NCBI GenBank assembly: GCA_035554635.1
Contig: DATMIB010000163.1
Span: forward strand, 1 to 9,767
From: RPQJ01 sp035554635
GTDB taxonomy: Bacteria > Pseudomonadota > Gammaproteobacteria > Steroidobacterales > Steroidobacteraceae
Direction of reading: 5' to 3'
Length of the DNA stretch: 9,767 nt
A program made the position numbers and the translations under genes. Under the pieces are notes generated by a model, which was not told where the DNA came from, made no database searches, and saw nothing but the letters and a program-made list of their open reading frames with translations. Below are positions 1 to 6,730 of this stretch, one piece after another (the first letter of the stretch is position 1; every line of letters begins with the position of its first letter).

Positions 1-561
1 TGGGCCGACGCAGCCACGCCGCTGCTCGGCACCACGATCAATGCCTACGAGGCGCTCGCGACGCGTGTCGATCCGAAGGCCGTGCAGGCACTGCTCGCGG
101 CATCCGCGGAAACGCTGAAGCCGACCGAAGTGCCGACGGCAGCGCCGGCCACGGCCGTCGCAGCGACGCAGAAGCCGGCCAAGAAAGCCGCCGACGCGGT
201 TGCGGCTCCGGCCCCGGTCGATGGCGCACCGGCGTCGATCTCGATCGACGAGTTCGGCAAGGTGGACCTGCGCATCGCGCGCATCGAGAGCGCCGAGCAC
301 GTCGACGGCGCCGACAAGCTGCTCAAGCTCGGCGTCGATCTCGGCGAACTCGGCAAGCGCACCATTTTCGCAGGCATCCGCTCGGCCTACGAACCGGACC
401 AGCTGGTCGGCCGGCTCACCGTCGTCGTCGCCAACCTGGCGCCGCGCAAGATGCGCTTCGGCGTCTCCGAGGGGATGGTCCTGGCGGCGGGCCCCGGCGG
501 CAAGGACATTTTCGTGCTGTCGCCGGACGGCGGCGCGACGCCCGGGATGAGGGTGAAGTGA
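1..561 (+). CDS. metG: Methionyl-tRNA synthetase, C-terminal part (5' truncated by window edge)
   Basis: The reading frame is open from base 1 and gives the last 186 residues of MetG, the cytoplasmic enzyme that charges tRNA-Met with methionine for initiation and elongation. The first 35 or so residues are the end of the anticodon-binding helical domain (NAYEALATRVDPKAV). An Ala/Pro/Lys-rich linker of about 40 residues follows. From about residue 78 there is a complete C-terminal tRNA-binding (Trbp111-like OB fold) domain, with FGKVDLRIARI, GADKLL, FAGIRSAY, VVVANLAPRKMRFGVSEGM and AAGPGGKDIF. These blocks match the E. coli MetG C-terminus closely; in that family this domain dimerises the enzyme and adds non-specific tRNA affinity. 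The catalytic domain with the HIGH and KMSKS motifs lies outside the window. The gene ends 25 bases before rnfA on the same strand, so read-through into the rnf operon is plausible. Confidence 0.96.
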   Translation, partial: WADAATPLLGTTINAYEALATRVDPKAVQALLAASAETLKPTEVPTAAPATAVAATQKPAKKAADAVAAPAPVDGAPASISIDEFGKVDLRIARIESAEHVDGADKLLKLGVDLGELGKRTIFAGIRSAYEPDQLVGRLTVVVANLAPRKMRFGVSEGMVLAAGPGGKDIFVLSPDGGATPGMRVK

Positions 562-574
562 AGTAGAACGCGGC

Positions 575-579
575 GAGGA
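575..579 (+). promoter_or_regulatory. Ribosome binding site of rnfA
   Basis: GAGGA lies 7 bases before the rnfA ATG at 587. It is the clearest Shine-Dalgarno match in the plus-strand cluster. The downstream rnf genes have weaker sites and overlap their neighbours, which fits ribosomes loading here and re-initiating downstream. I see no convincing promoter in the 25-base metG-rnfA gap. Confidence 0.6.
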
Positions 580-586
580 CCGCCAC

Positions 587-1168
587 ATGGCCGAGCTGCT
601 GCTGCTCGCGCTCGGGGCGAGCCTCGTCAACAACTTCGTCCTGAGCCAGTTCCTCGGGCTCTGCCCGTTCGTGGGCGTCAGCCGCCGCTTCGAGGCGGCG
701 GCCGGCATGGCGCTCGCGACGCTGTTCGTGCTCACGATCGCCTCCGGGCTGAGCTTCGCGCTGTGGCACTGGGTGCTGCAGCCGCTCGGCCTCGAGTACC
801 TGCGCACGCTCGTGTTCATCCTGCTGATCGCGGGCGTCGTGCAGTTCACCGAGCTGATGGTGCGTGCGACGAGCCCGCTGCTGCACCAGGTGCTCGGCAT
901 CTTCCTGCCGCTGATCACGACCAACTGCGCGGTGCTCGGCGTCGCGCTGCTCAACGTCGACAAGCAGCACGGGTTGCTCGAGTCGCTCGTGTACGGCGCC
1001 TCGGCGGGTGCGGGCTTCGGGCTCGCGCTGCTGCTGTTCGCCGCCTTGCGCGAACGGCTCGAGACATGCGACGTCCCCGCCGCCTTTCGCGGCGCGCCGA
1101 TCGCACTCGTCACGGCCGGGCTCATGGCGCTCGCGTTCATGGGTTTCGCGGGGCTCGGATCGCGATGA
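587..1168 (+). CDS. rnfA: Rnf electron transport complex subunit RnfA (RsxA)
   Basis: A 193-residue, very hydrophobic inner-membrane subunit of the ion-translocating NADH:ferredoxin oxidoreductase, homologous to NqrE of the Na+-NQR. About six membrane segments are visible. Family signatures include SLVNNFVLSQFLGLCPFVGVS near the start and LGIFLPLITTNCAV near residue 105. C26 (in GLCPF) and C114 (in TTNCAV) are the conserved pair that, in Rnf and NQR structures, combines with the matching pair in RnfE to hold an iron-sulfur centre inside the membrane. The length equals the E. coli RsxA length to within one residue. The ATG is fixed by the GAGGA site 7 bases upstream and by the family N-terminus. 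The stop overlaps the rnfB start (ATGA). Nothing in it is degraded. Confidence 0.97.
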   Translation: MAELLLLALGASLVNNFVLSQFLGLCPFVGVSRRFEAAAGMALATLFVLTIASGLSFALWHWVLQPLGLEYLRTLVFILLIAGVVQFTELMVRATSPLLHQVLGIFLPLITTNCAVLGVALLNVDKQHGLLESLVYGASAGAGFGLALLLFAALRERLETCDVPAAFRGAPIALVTAGLMALAFMGFAGLGSR

Positions 1169-1707
1169 ACGTCGAGGCGGTGTGGCTCGCCTGTGCCGTC
1201 GCGGCTGCACTGGCCGCCGTCTGCGGCATCGCACTGGGGCTTGCGGCTTCGCGGCTGCCGCCGGCCACGAACCGCCTCGTCGAGCAGATCGACGCACTGC
1301 TGCCACAGACACAATGTGGCCAGTGCCAGTTTCCGGGCTGCCGGCCGTACGCCGAGGCCATCGCGCGTGGCGAGGCCGAGATCGACCGCTGCCCGCCCGG
1401 CGGCGAGACGACCGTGCGCGCGCTGGCTGCATTGCTCGACCGGCCCGCGCGCCCGGTCGACCCCGCCTATGGCACGACACAGGGCTTGCGCGTCGCCGTG
1501 ATCGACGAAGAGCGCTGCATCGGCTGTGCACGCTGCCTGCCCGCCTGCCCCGTCGATGCGATCGTCGGTGCCCATCGTTACATGCACACGGTGCTGGCCG
1601 AGCAGTGCACGGGCTGCGAGCTGTGCGTCGCGCCGTGCCCCGTCGACTGCATCGCCATGCGGCCGGTCACGGTCGCCGCCGCCGCGCGCTGGACACGGGC
1701 GGCGTGA
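1165..1707 (+). CDS. rnfB: Rnf electron transport complex subunit RnfB (Fe-S ferredoxin-like subunit)
   Basis: A 180-residue membrane-anchored iron-sulfur protein that passes electrons between the Rnf membrane core and soluble ferredoxin or flavodoxin. Residues 5-28 form one N-terminal membrane helix. A 4Fe-4S domain follows with C51, C54, C59 and C76 (CGQCQFPGC and then RCPPGG). Next come two ferredoxin-type clusters, C118/C121/C124/C128 (CIGCARCLPACP) and C148/C151/C154/C158 (CTGCELCVAPCP). The protein ends soon after the second cluster, so it is a short, standard gammaproteobacterial form without extra ferredoxin repeats. The open frame extends further upstream, but the ATG at 1165 gives the family N-terminus and overlaps the rnfA stop by 4 bases. 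It ends in TGATG, sharing one base with the rnfC start. Confidence 0.96.
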   Translation: MNVEAVWLACAVAAALAAVCGIALGLAASRLPPATNRLVEQIDALLPQTQCGQCQFPGCRPYAEAIARGEAEIDRCPPGGETTVRALAALLDRPARPVDPAYGTTQGLRVAVIDEERCIGCARCLPACPVDAIVGAHRYMHTVLAEQCTGCELCVAPCPVDCIAMRPVTVAAAARWTRAA

Positions 1708-3191
1708 TGACGACACGCAACGAGTTTCCGTCGGGGCTGGTCCTCGACGCCCACAAGCAGCCGGTCGCGGCCGAGCCCATCCTCGACGTCGCGCCACCCG
1801 CGCGGCTGCGGTTCGCGCTCGACCAGGGCTCCGGCGTCGTGCTCGAACCCGCTGTCGCGGTCGGTGATGTCGTGGCCATCGGCAGCGTGATTGCTCGTCC
1901 CAGCGACGACTTCGGCGCGGTGCTGCACGCGAGCGCCTCCGGTCGCGTCATCGCGATCGAGAGCCACGACGCGACGAACGACGACGGCGGTCCGTGCATC
2001 GTCGTCGAGAACGACGGTCGCGACACGCCCGACCCTGCGTTGCCACGCGGGCCGATCGACTACACCGCGCTCGACCCCGCCACGCTCGTCGACCGCCTGC
2101 GTGAAGCCGGCATCGCGGGCCTCGGCGGTGCCGGGTTCCCGACCGCGACCAAGCTCGCCACGGCGCGGGCACGCTCGGCGCGCCGGCTGCTGCTGAACGG
2201 CGCCGAATGCGAGCCCTGGATCTGCTGCGACGACGCGCTGATGCGCGCGGAGGCCGACGACGTCGTGCTCGGCGGCCGCGTGCTGATGCGCGCGCTCGAG
2301 GCCGAGAGCTGCGTCATTGCGATCGAAGACGACAAGCCGGCCGCGATCGACGCGCTCCGTGCGGCCGCGCAGTCGGCGGCAGACACGATCACCGTGGAGA
2401 TCGTGCCTGCCGTGTACCCGCAGGGTGCCGAGCGGCAGCTGGTCACGGCGGTGTTCGGCGTCGAAGTGCCGGCGCGCGGCCTGCCGGCCGACGTCGGCGT
2501 GACCTGCCAGAACGTCGCCACCGCCGCCGCGGTTGCCCGCTGGGCCCGCAGTGGCGTGCCGCTGGTCACGCGCGTCGTCACCGTCACCGGCAGCGGTGTG
2601 AGCCGGCCGCTGAACGTCCGCGCGCGCTTCGGCACGCCGCTCGCGACGCTCGTCGAGGCCGCCGGCGGCTACCGCGGCGAACCCTTGCGACTGATCGCGG
2701 GCGGCAACATGACGGGTCGCGCGCTTGCGACCGACGAGGTCGGGCTCACGAAGTCGATCAACACGCTGTTCGTGGCCACGCACCAGGACCTCGCGGCGCG
2801 GCTCGCAGCCGTGGAGGTGGCCTGCATCCGCTGCGGCAACTGCGCGGACGTGTGCCCGGCCGGCCTGCTGCCGCAGGAGATCCATCGAACCGCGCTCGCT
2901 CGGGACGCCGACGGCGCCGTGCGTTTTGGCGTCTGGGACTGCATCGATTGCGGCTGTTGCGACTACGTCTGCCCGAGCCAGATCCCGCTGGCGCTCAGGT
3001 TCCGCGAGGCACGCGAATGGTTGCGTGAACGCGATCGCGCCGCGGCGCGCGCGGCGGTCGCACGGACACGCCACGAGCGCCGCGAGCGACGACTGCAGGA
3101 GGCCGTGGCGGCCGAGCAGCGCGCGTTCGACGTGGCGCGCCAGCAGGCGCGCGGCGAGAGCGCGCCCACGGACCCGGGGACGGCCACGTGA
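1707..3191 (+). CDS. rnfC: Rnf electron transport complex subunit RnfC (NADH-binding subunit)
   Basis: A 494-residue peripheral subunit on the cytoplasmic face that takes electrons from or gives them to NADH through FMN and iron-sulfur centres, homologous to NqrA and to the NuoF fold. The N-terminal 130 residues are an RnfC barrel-sandwich region. The flavin/NADH domain follows with GLGGAGFPTATK (138-149), NGAECEPWICCDD (164-176) and YPQGAERQ (237-244). Two 4Fe-4S motifs sit at C373/C376/C379/C383 and C412/C415/C418/C422. A charged helical tail (about 430-480, rich in Arg, Glu and Ala) ends the protein. It is the short form: the long Lys/Ala-rich repetitive C-terminal tail of E. coli RsxC (about 740 residues in total) is absent. 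The open frame runs back into rnfB, but MTTRNEF at 1707 shares one base with the rnfB stop and is the best start. Confidence 0.96.
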   Translation: MTTRNEFPSGLVLDAHKQPVAAEPILDVAPPARLRFALDQGSGVVLEPAVAVGDVVAIGSVIARPSDDFGAVLHASASGRVIAIESHDATNDDGGPCIVVENDGRDTPDPALPRGPIDYTALDPATLVDRLREAGIAGLGGAGFPTATKLATARARSARRLLLNGAECEPWICCDDALMRAEADDVVLGGRVLMRALEAESCVIAIEDDKPAAIDALRAAAQSAADTITVEIVPAVYPQGAERQLVTAVFGVEVPARGLPADVGVTCQNVATAAAVARWARSGVPLVTRVVTVTGSGVSRPLNVRARFGTPLATLVEAAGGYRGEPLRLIAGGNMTGRALATDEVGLTKSINTLFVATHQDLAARLAAVEVACIRCGNCADVCPAGLLPQEIHRTALARDADGAVRFGVWDCIDCGCCDYVCPSQIPLALRFREAREWLRERDRAAARAAVARTRHERRERRLQEAVAAEQRAFDVARQQARGESAPTDPGTAT

Positions 3192-4228
3192 GGTTCGACA
3201 CTTCGCCGGCACCGCACGTGATCGCGGGTTACTCGGTGCCGCGAGTGATGTTCCAGGTGCTGCTCGCGCTGGTCCCGGTGGCGGTCGTGCAGGTCGTCGT
3301 GCTCGGGCCTGGTTTGCTGCTGCAGGTCGCGGTCGCGAGCGTCACGGCATTGGTGTGCGAGGCATTGGCACTGCGTTGGCGCCAGCGTCCATCGTTGCCC
3401 ACCCTGCGTGACGGCAGCGTGCTGGTCACGGCCGTGCTGCTCGCCTCTTCCGTCACGCCGTTGCTGCCGTGGTGGCTCACCGTGCTCGGTACCGCATTCG
3501 CGGTGCTGCTCGGCAAGCATGCCTTTGGCGGCCTGGGGCAGAACCCGTTCAACCCGGCGATGGTCGGTTACGCGATCCTGCTGGTGTCGTTCCCGGCGGA
3601 GATGACCCGCTGGCCGGTGCCGTTCGGCGTCGACGACAGCCACGGCTGGGGCGAACTCGCACGCCTGACCCTGACGTCGTTCTACGGTGGTGCCGTCGAC
3701 CCGGCCTGGGACGGCTACACGGGTGCCACCGCGCTCGACTCGATCCGCAACGGGCTCGAGCAGCGTTACACGATGGCAGAACTGCTCGCCCGCGGCGAGG
3801 TCGTCGGCACGCTCGGGGCGCGCGGGTTCGAGTGGATCAACTTCGCCGCGCTCGCGGGCGGTCTTTACCTGATGGCGCGCGGCATCGTGCGCTGGCAGAT
3901 CCCTGCGGCCGTGCTGGCCGGGCTGTTGCTGCCGGCACTGGTTGCACACGCGCTCGATCCGGGCGCCTACCTCGGGCCGCTCACGCACGCGTTCGCGGGC
4001 GCGACGATGCTCGGTGCATTCTTCATCGCGACCGACCCCGTCTCGGCAGCCACCAGCGATCGCGGTCGGCTCTGGTACGGCGCCGGTATCGGCCTGCTCG
4101 TGTGGGTGATCCGCACCTGGGGCGGTTATCCCGACGGCTTTGCATTCGCGGTGCTGCTCATGAACGTGGCCGTGCCACTGCTCGACCGCTACACGGTGCC
4201 GAGGATCTATGGCCGCGCCCGCGACTGA
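3188..4228 (+). CDS. rnfD: Rnf electron transport complex subunit RnfD (flavinylated membrane subunit)
   Basis: A 346-residue integral membrane subunit, homologous to NqrB, that carries a covalently bound FMN. Residues 1-25 (SPAPHVIAGYSVPRVM) are the typical N-terminal signature. Hydrophobic segments then alternate with the conserved loop LGKHAFGGLGQNPFNPAMVGY (108-128). The flavin site is TGATAL with T181 as the predicted FMN-linked threonine, on the periplasmic side in known structures. A second conserved block, GAFFIATDPVSA (276-287), sits in the C-terminal half before the last helices. The start is GTG at 3188, overlapping the rnfC stop as GTGA. GGGGA about 7 bases upstream can serve as its ribosome binding site. 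The 3' end overlaps rnfG by 20 bases. Confidence 0.95.
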   Translation: MRFDTSPAPHVIAGYSVPRVMFQVLLALVPVAVVQVVVLGPGLLLQVAVASVTALVCEALALRWRQRPSLPTLRDGSVLVTAVLLASSVTPLLPWWLTVLGTAFAVLLGKHAFGGLGQNPFNPAMVGYAILLVSFPAEMTRWPVPFGVDDSHGWGELARLTLTSFYGGAVDPAWDGYTGATALDSIRNGLEQRYTMAELLARGEVVGTLGARGFEWINFAALAGGLYLMARGIVRWQIPAAVLAGLLLPALVAHALDPGAYLGPLTHAFAGATMLGAFFIATDPVSAATSDRGRLWYGAGIGLLVWVIRTWGGYPDGFAFAVLLMNVAVPLLDRYTVPRIYGRARD

Positions 4229-4865
4229 GCCGGGGCCGCGTCGCGCCGTGCGTGCCGCGGTCGTGCTCGCCGTCGTCGCGGTGGCGGGCTTCGGGCTCAT
4301 CGCCGTGATGCACGAAGTGACGCGCGACGAAATCGCCGCGGCTGCGCACGAACGCCAGCTCGCGCGCTTTCGCGAGGTGCTCGCGGGCACGTCATTCGAC
4401 AACGACCTGCTCGCCGACCACGTCGAGGTGCGCGACGCCGAGCTGCTCGGCACGCAGGCGCCAGTGCGGGCCTGGCGCGCCCGCGCCGCGGGCCGGGTCG
4501 TTGCGGTCGTGCTCGAACCGGTCGCACCGGCGGGTTACGCGGGGCCGATCCGGCTGCTGGTCGCGATCCGTCCCGACGGCACGGTGCTCGGCGTGCGCGT
4601 AACGGAACACCGCGAGACGCCGGGGCTCGGCGATGCGATCGATGCACGCAAGTCGAGCTGGATCGAGCGCTTCGCCGGCAAGGCGCTGGGCCAGCCGCCG
4701 GCGGAGCGCTGGAGGGTGCGCAAGGACGGCGGGGACTTCGACCAGTTCACCGGTGCGACGGTCACCCCGCGCGCCGTGGTCGGTGCGGTCGCCAATGCGC
4801 TGGTCTATTTCGAACGGCACCGCGACGAACTGCTCGCGGCGCCCGCTACAATCGACGCCCGATGA
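4209..4865 (+). CDS. rnfG: Rnf electron transport complex subunit RnfG (periplasmic FMN subunit)
   Basis: A 218-residue subunit, homologous to NqrC, with one N-terminal membrane anchor (about residues 12-35) and a periplasmic FMN-binding domain. Seen directly: the family motif VTEHRETPGLGD (131-142) and the flavinylation motif TGATVT (181-186), in which T184 is the predicted covalent FMN site. In this family the FMN is attached by the ApbE transferase, which is not encoded here. The ATG at 4209 lies inside the end of rnfD (20-base overlap) and places the membrane helix at the usual distance from the N-terminus. The stop overlaps rnfE as ATGA. The last codons contain the A/T-rich hexamer TACAAT, noted separately as a possible promoter element. 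Confidence 0.95.
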   Translation: MAAPATEPGPRRAVRAAVVLAVVAVAGFGLIAVMHEVTRDEIAAAAHERQLARFREVLAGTSFDNDLLADHVEVRDAELLGTQAPVRAWRARAAGRVVAVVLEPVAPAGYAGPIRLLVAIRPDGTVLGVRVTEHRETPGLGDAIDARKSSWIERFAGKALGQPPAERWRVRKDGGDFDQFTGATVTPRAVVGAVANALVYFERHRDELLAAPATIDAR

Positions 4866-5536
4866 CGCCGGCCGACATCCTTCGCAATGGCTTGAGCGAG
4901 CAGAACCCGGGCCTCGTGCAGTTGCTCGGGCTGTGCCCGTTGCTTGCCGTCAGCACGTCGCTCGGCAGCGGGCTCGGGCTCGGGCTTGCCACGCTCGCGG
5001 TGCTGGCCGCGAGCAACTTCGCGGCGGCACTGGTCGGGCGGTTCCTGCCCGGGGAGATCCGCATCGCCGTGTTCGTGCTGCTGATCGCCTCGCTCGTGAC
5101 CGCGGTCGAACTCGCACTCGCGGCCTGGCTGCCGGGCCTGCACGCGGCTCTTGGCATCTTCCTGCCGCTGATCGTGACCAACTGCCTGCTGCTCGCGCGG
5201 GCCGAGGCTTTTGCGGCGCGCAACCCGCCGCAGTACGCGCTGCTCGACGGCATTGCGATGGGTGGCGGCTTCCTGCTCGTGCTGGTGACGCTCGGCGCGG
5301 TGCGCGAACTGCTCGGTCGCGGCAGCCTCGGCAACGACCTGCACACGCTGCTCGGCTTGCCGTCGCCCGTCGGACTGCACCTGTTCGGCGAGCAGCACGG
5401 CTTCCTGCTGGCGCTGTTGCCGCCGGGCGCGTTCGTGCTGCTGGGCCTGCTGCTCGCGTTGCGCCAGTGGCGTCGTGCGCAAAGGGCGGCTCCGTTCGTC
5501 GCGCCGGCAACCGCCCCCGCGCAGGTGCCCGCATGA
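4862..5536 (+). CDS. rnfE: Rnf electron transport complex subunit RnfE (RsxE)
   Basis: A 224-residue integral membrane subunit, homologous to NqrD and distantly to RnfA. The opening NGLSEQNPGLVQLLGLCPLLAVS is the RnfE signature, followed by about six membrane segments and GIFLPLIVTNCLLLARAEAF (98-117). C25 and C108 are the paralogous counterparts of C26 and C114 in RnfA, and together they supply the four ligands of the membrane iron-sulfur centre. A cytoplasmic Ala/Pro-rich tail follows RQWRRAQR. The ATG at 4862 overlaps the rnfG stop by 4 bases, and the rnfE stop overlaps nth by 4 bases. It is the last subunit of a complete rnfABCDGE set in the standard gammaproteobacterial order. Confidence 0.96.
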   Translation: MTPADILRNGLSEQNPGLVQLLGLCPLLAVSTSLGSGLGLGLATLAVLAASNFAAALVGRFLPGEIRIAVFVLLIASLVTAVELALAAWLPGLHAALGIFLPLIVTNCLLLARAEAFAARNPPQYALLDGIAMGGGFLLVLVTLGAVRELLGRGSLGNDLHTLLGLPSPVGLHLFGEQHGFLLALLPPGAFVLLGLLLALRQWRRAQRAAPFVAPATAPAQVPA

Positions 5537-6273
5537 AGCCGACGCAGGTCCGCGAGCTGTTCGAGCGCTTCAAGGCGCTCAACCCCAAACCCGTAACCGA
5601 GCTCGAGCACTCGACGCCGTTCGAACTGCTGATCGCGGTTATCCTGTCCGCACAGGCGACCGACAAGGGCGCCAACATCGCGACGCGCAAGCTGTACCCG
5701 GTCGCCAACACGCCGCAGGCGATGCTGGCACTCGGGGCCGAAGGGCTTGCCGCATACGTGCGCACGATCGGTCTCTACCCGACCAAGGTGAAGAACATCC
5801 TCGCGACCTGCCGGATCCTCGTCGACCGGTACGATGGCGAGGTTCCGCGCGACCGTGACGCGCTCGAGCAGTTGCCGGGCGTGGGCCGCAAGACTGCCAA
5901 CGTCGTGCTCAACAGCGCGTTCGGCGAGCCCACGATGCCCGTCGACACGCACATCTTCCGCGTCGCCAACCGGCTCGGGCTCGCCCACGGCAACACGCCG
6001 CGCGAGGTGGAGGAGCAGTTGCTCGCCGGCGTACCGGCCGAATACCTGTACGACGCCCACCACTGGCTACTGCTGCACGGCCGCTACGTCTGCAAGGCGC
6101 GCGTGCCGGACTGCCCACGCTGCCCGGTCGTCGACCTCTGCGAGTACCGCGACAAGACCCTGCCGTTGCCGTCGACACTGCCGCTGTCGCCGCCGGTCGT
6201 CGCAAAGGCGCAGCGCAAGGCCGTCGTCAAGACCGCGACGGCCCGACGCAAACCCGTCAAGGCGGGACGCTGA
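5533..6273 (+). CDS. nth: Endonuclease III (DNA glycosylase/AP lyase)
   Basis: A 246-residue base-excision repair enzyme that removes oxidised pyrimidines and cleaves abasic sites by beta-elimination. Seen directly: LLIAVILSAQATDKGAN (32-48), the helix-hairpin-helix LPGVGRKTANVV with catalytic Lys120, VDTHIFRVANRL with catalytic Asp138, and the 4Fe-4S loop with C187, C194, C197 and C203 in the standard Cx6CxxCx5C spacing. Numbering agrees with E. coli Nth up to about residue 210. After that this protein has an extra tail of about 35 residues, Pro/Ser-rich and then strongly basic (about 221-246). The open frame extends far upstream through rnfG/rnfE sequence, but the ATG at 5533 gives the family N-terminus and overlaps the rnfE stop as ATGA. 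The position directly after rnfE is conserved in many gammaproteobacteria, including E. coli. Confidence 0.97.
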   Translation: MKPTQVRELFERFKALNPKPVTELEHSTPFELLIAVILSAQATDKGANIATRKLYPVANTPQAMLALGAEGLAAYVRTIGLYPTKVKNILATCRILVDRYDGEVPRDRDALEQLPGVGRKTANVVLNSAFGEPTMPVDTHIFRVANRLGLAHGNTPREVEEQLLAGVPAEYLYDAHHWLLLHGRYVCKARVPDCPRCPVVDLCEYRDKTLPLPSTLPLSPPVVAKAQRKAVVKTATARRKPVKAGR

Positions 6274-6713
6274 TGCCGTTCTTTCACGACCAGGGCCGCG
6301 GATCGCTGCGACGCATGTACGTCGAGGCCTGGCGCAAGCATCGAGAGCAGTTGCCGGTCGAGCCCGTCGAGGACCAGATCATCCGCGTCGTCGAACTGCA
6401 CCCGGAATACGCACCGGTGCTCGAGGCCGGCGACGAGGCGCTCGAGCGCGACTACACGCCCGAGGACGGCCAGACCAACCCGTTCCTGCACATGGGGCTG
6501 CACCTCGCGATCCGCGAACAGGTGGCGACCAACCGGCCGCCCGGCATCGCGGAGGTCCATCGCACGCTGGTGGCGCGGCTCGGCGACCCGCACGCGGCCG
6601 AGCACGCGATGATCGAATGCCTGGGCGAGGCGCTCTGGCAGGCCCAGCGCGCCGGACGCGCACCGGACGAAGCCGCGTACCTCGAAGCCTTGCGTCGTCG
6701 CGCGGGGTCGTAG
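6273..6713 (+). CDS. DUF1841 family protein of unknown function
   Basis: A 146-residue soluble protein that I recognise as DUF1841 from its pattern: EAWRKHREQLPVEP (18-31), HPEY (43-46), ERDYTPEDGQTNPFLHMGLH (58-77), REQ and HAAEHAMIECLGEALWQAQ (107-125). No signal peptide or membrane helix is visible and it is probably mostly helical. I know of no established function. It shows spaced polar residues on predicted helices: H73 and H77, then H107, H111, E115 and E119. The start shares one base with the nth stop (TGATG), with AAGG about 10 bases upstream, so it is very probably translated with nth. It ends the plus-strand gene run; the next gene is convergent 17 bases away and no intrinsic terminator is visible in the gap. 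Confidence 0.88.
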   Translation: MPFFHDQGRGSLRRMYVEAWRKHREQLPVEPVEDQIIRVVELHPEYAPVLEAGDEALERDYTPEDGQTNPFLHMGLHLAIREQVATNRPPGIAEVHRTLVARLGDPHAAEHAMIECLGEALWQAQRAGRAPDEAAYLEALRRRAGS

Positions 6714-6730
6714 ACCGCCGCGGACGCCCT

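Noticed and set aside
3020..3075. GC-only palindromic stretch in the rnfC tail (around GCGATCGCGCCGCGGCGCGC)
   Set aside because: It codes for the Arg/Ala-rich helical tail and is explained by GC-rich codons. There is no repeat copy elsewhere in the window and no other sign of regulation.
1578..3212. A 544-codon minus-strand frame opposite rnfC
   Set aside because: Low-complexity Arg/Asp/His composition, no family resemblance, and fully antisense to an intact rnfC. The same holds for the minus-strand frames at 416-1531, 2963-4453, 4846-6063 and 6084-7319.
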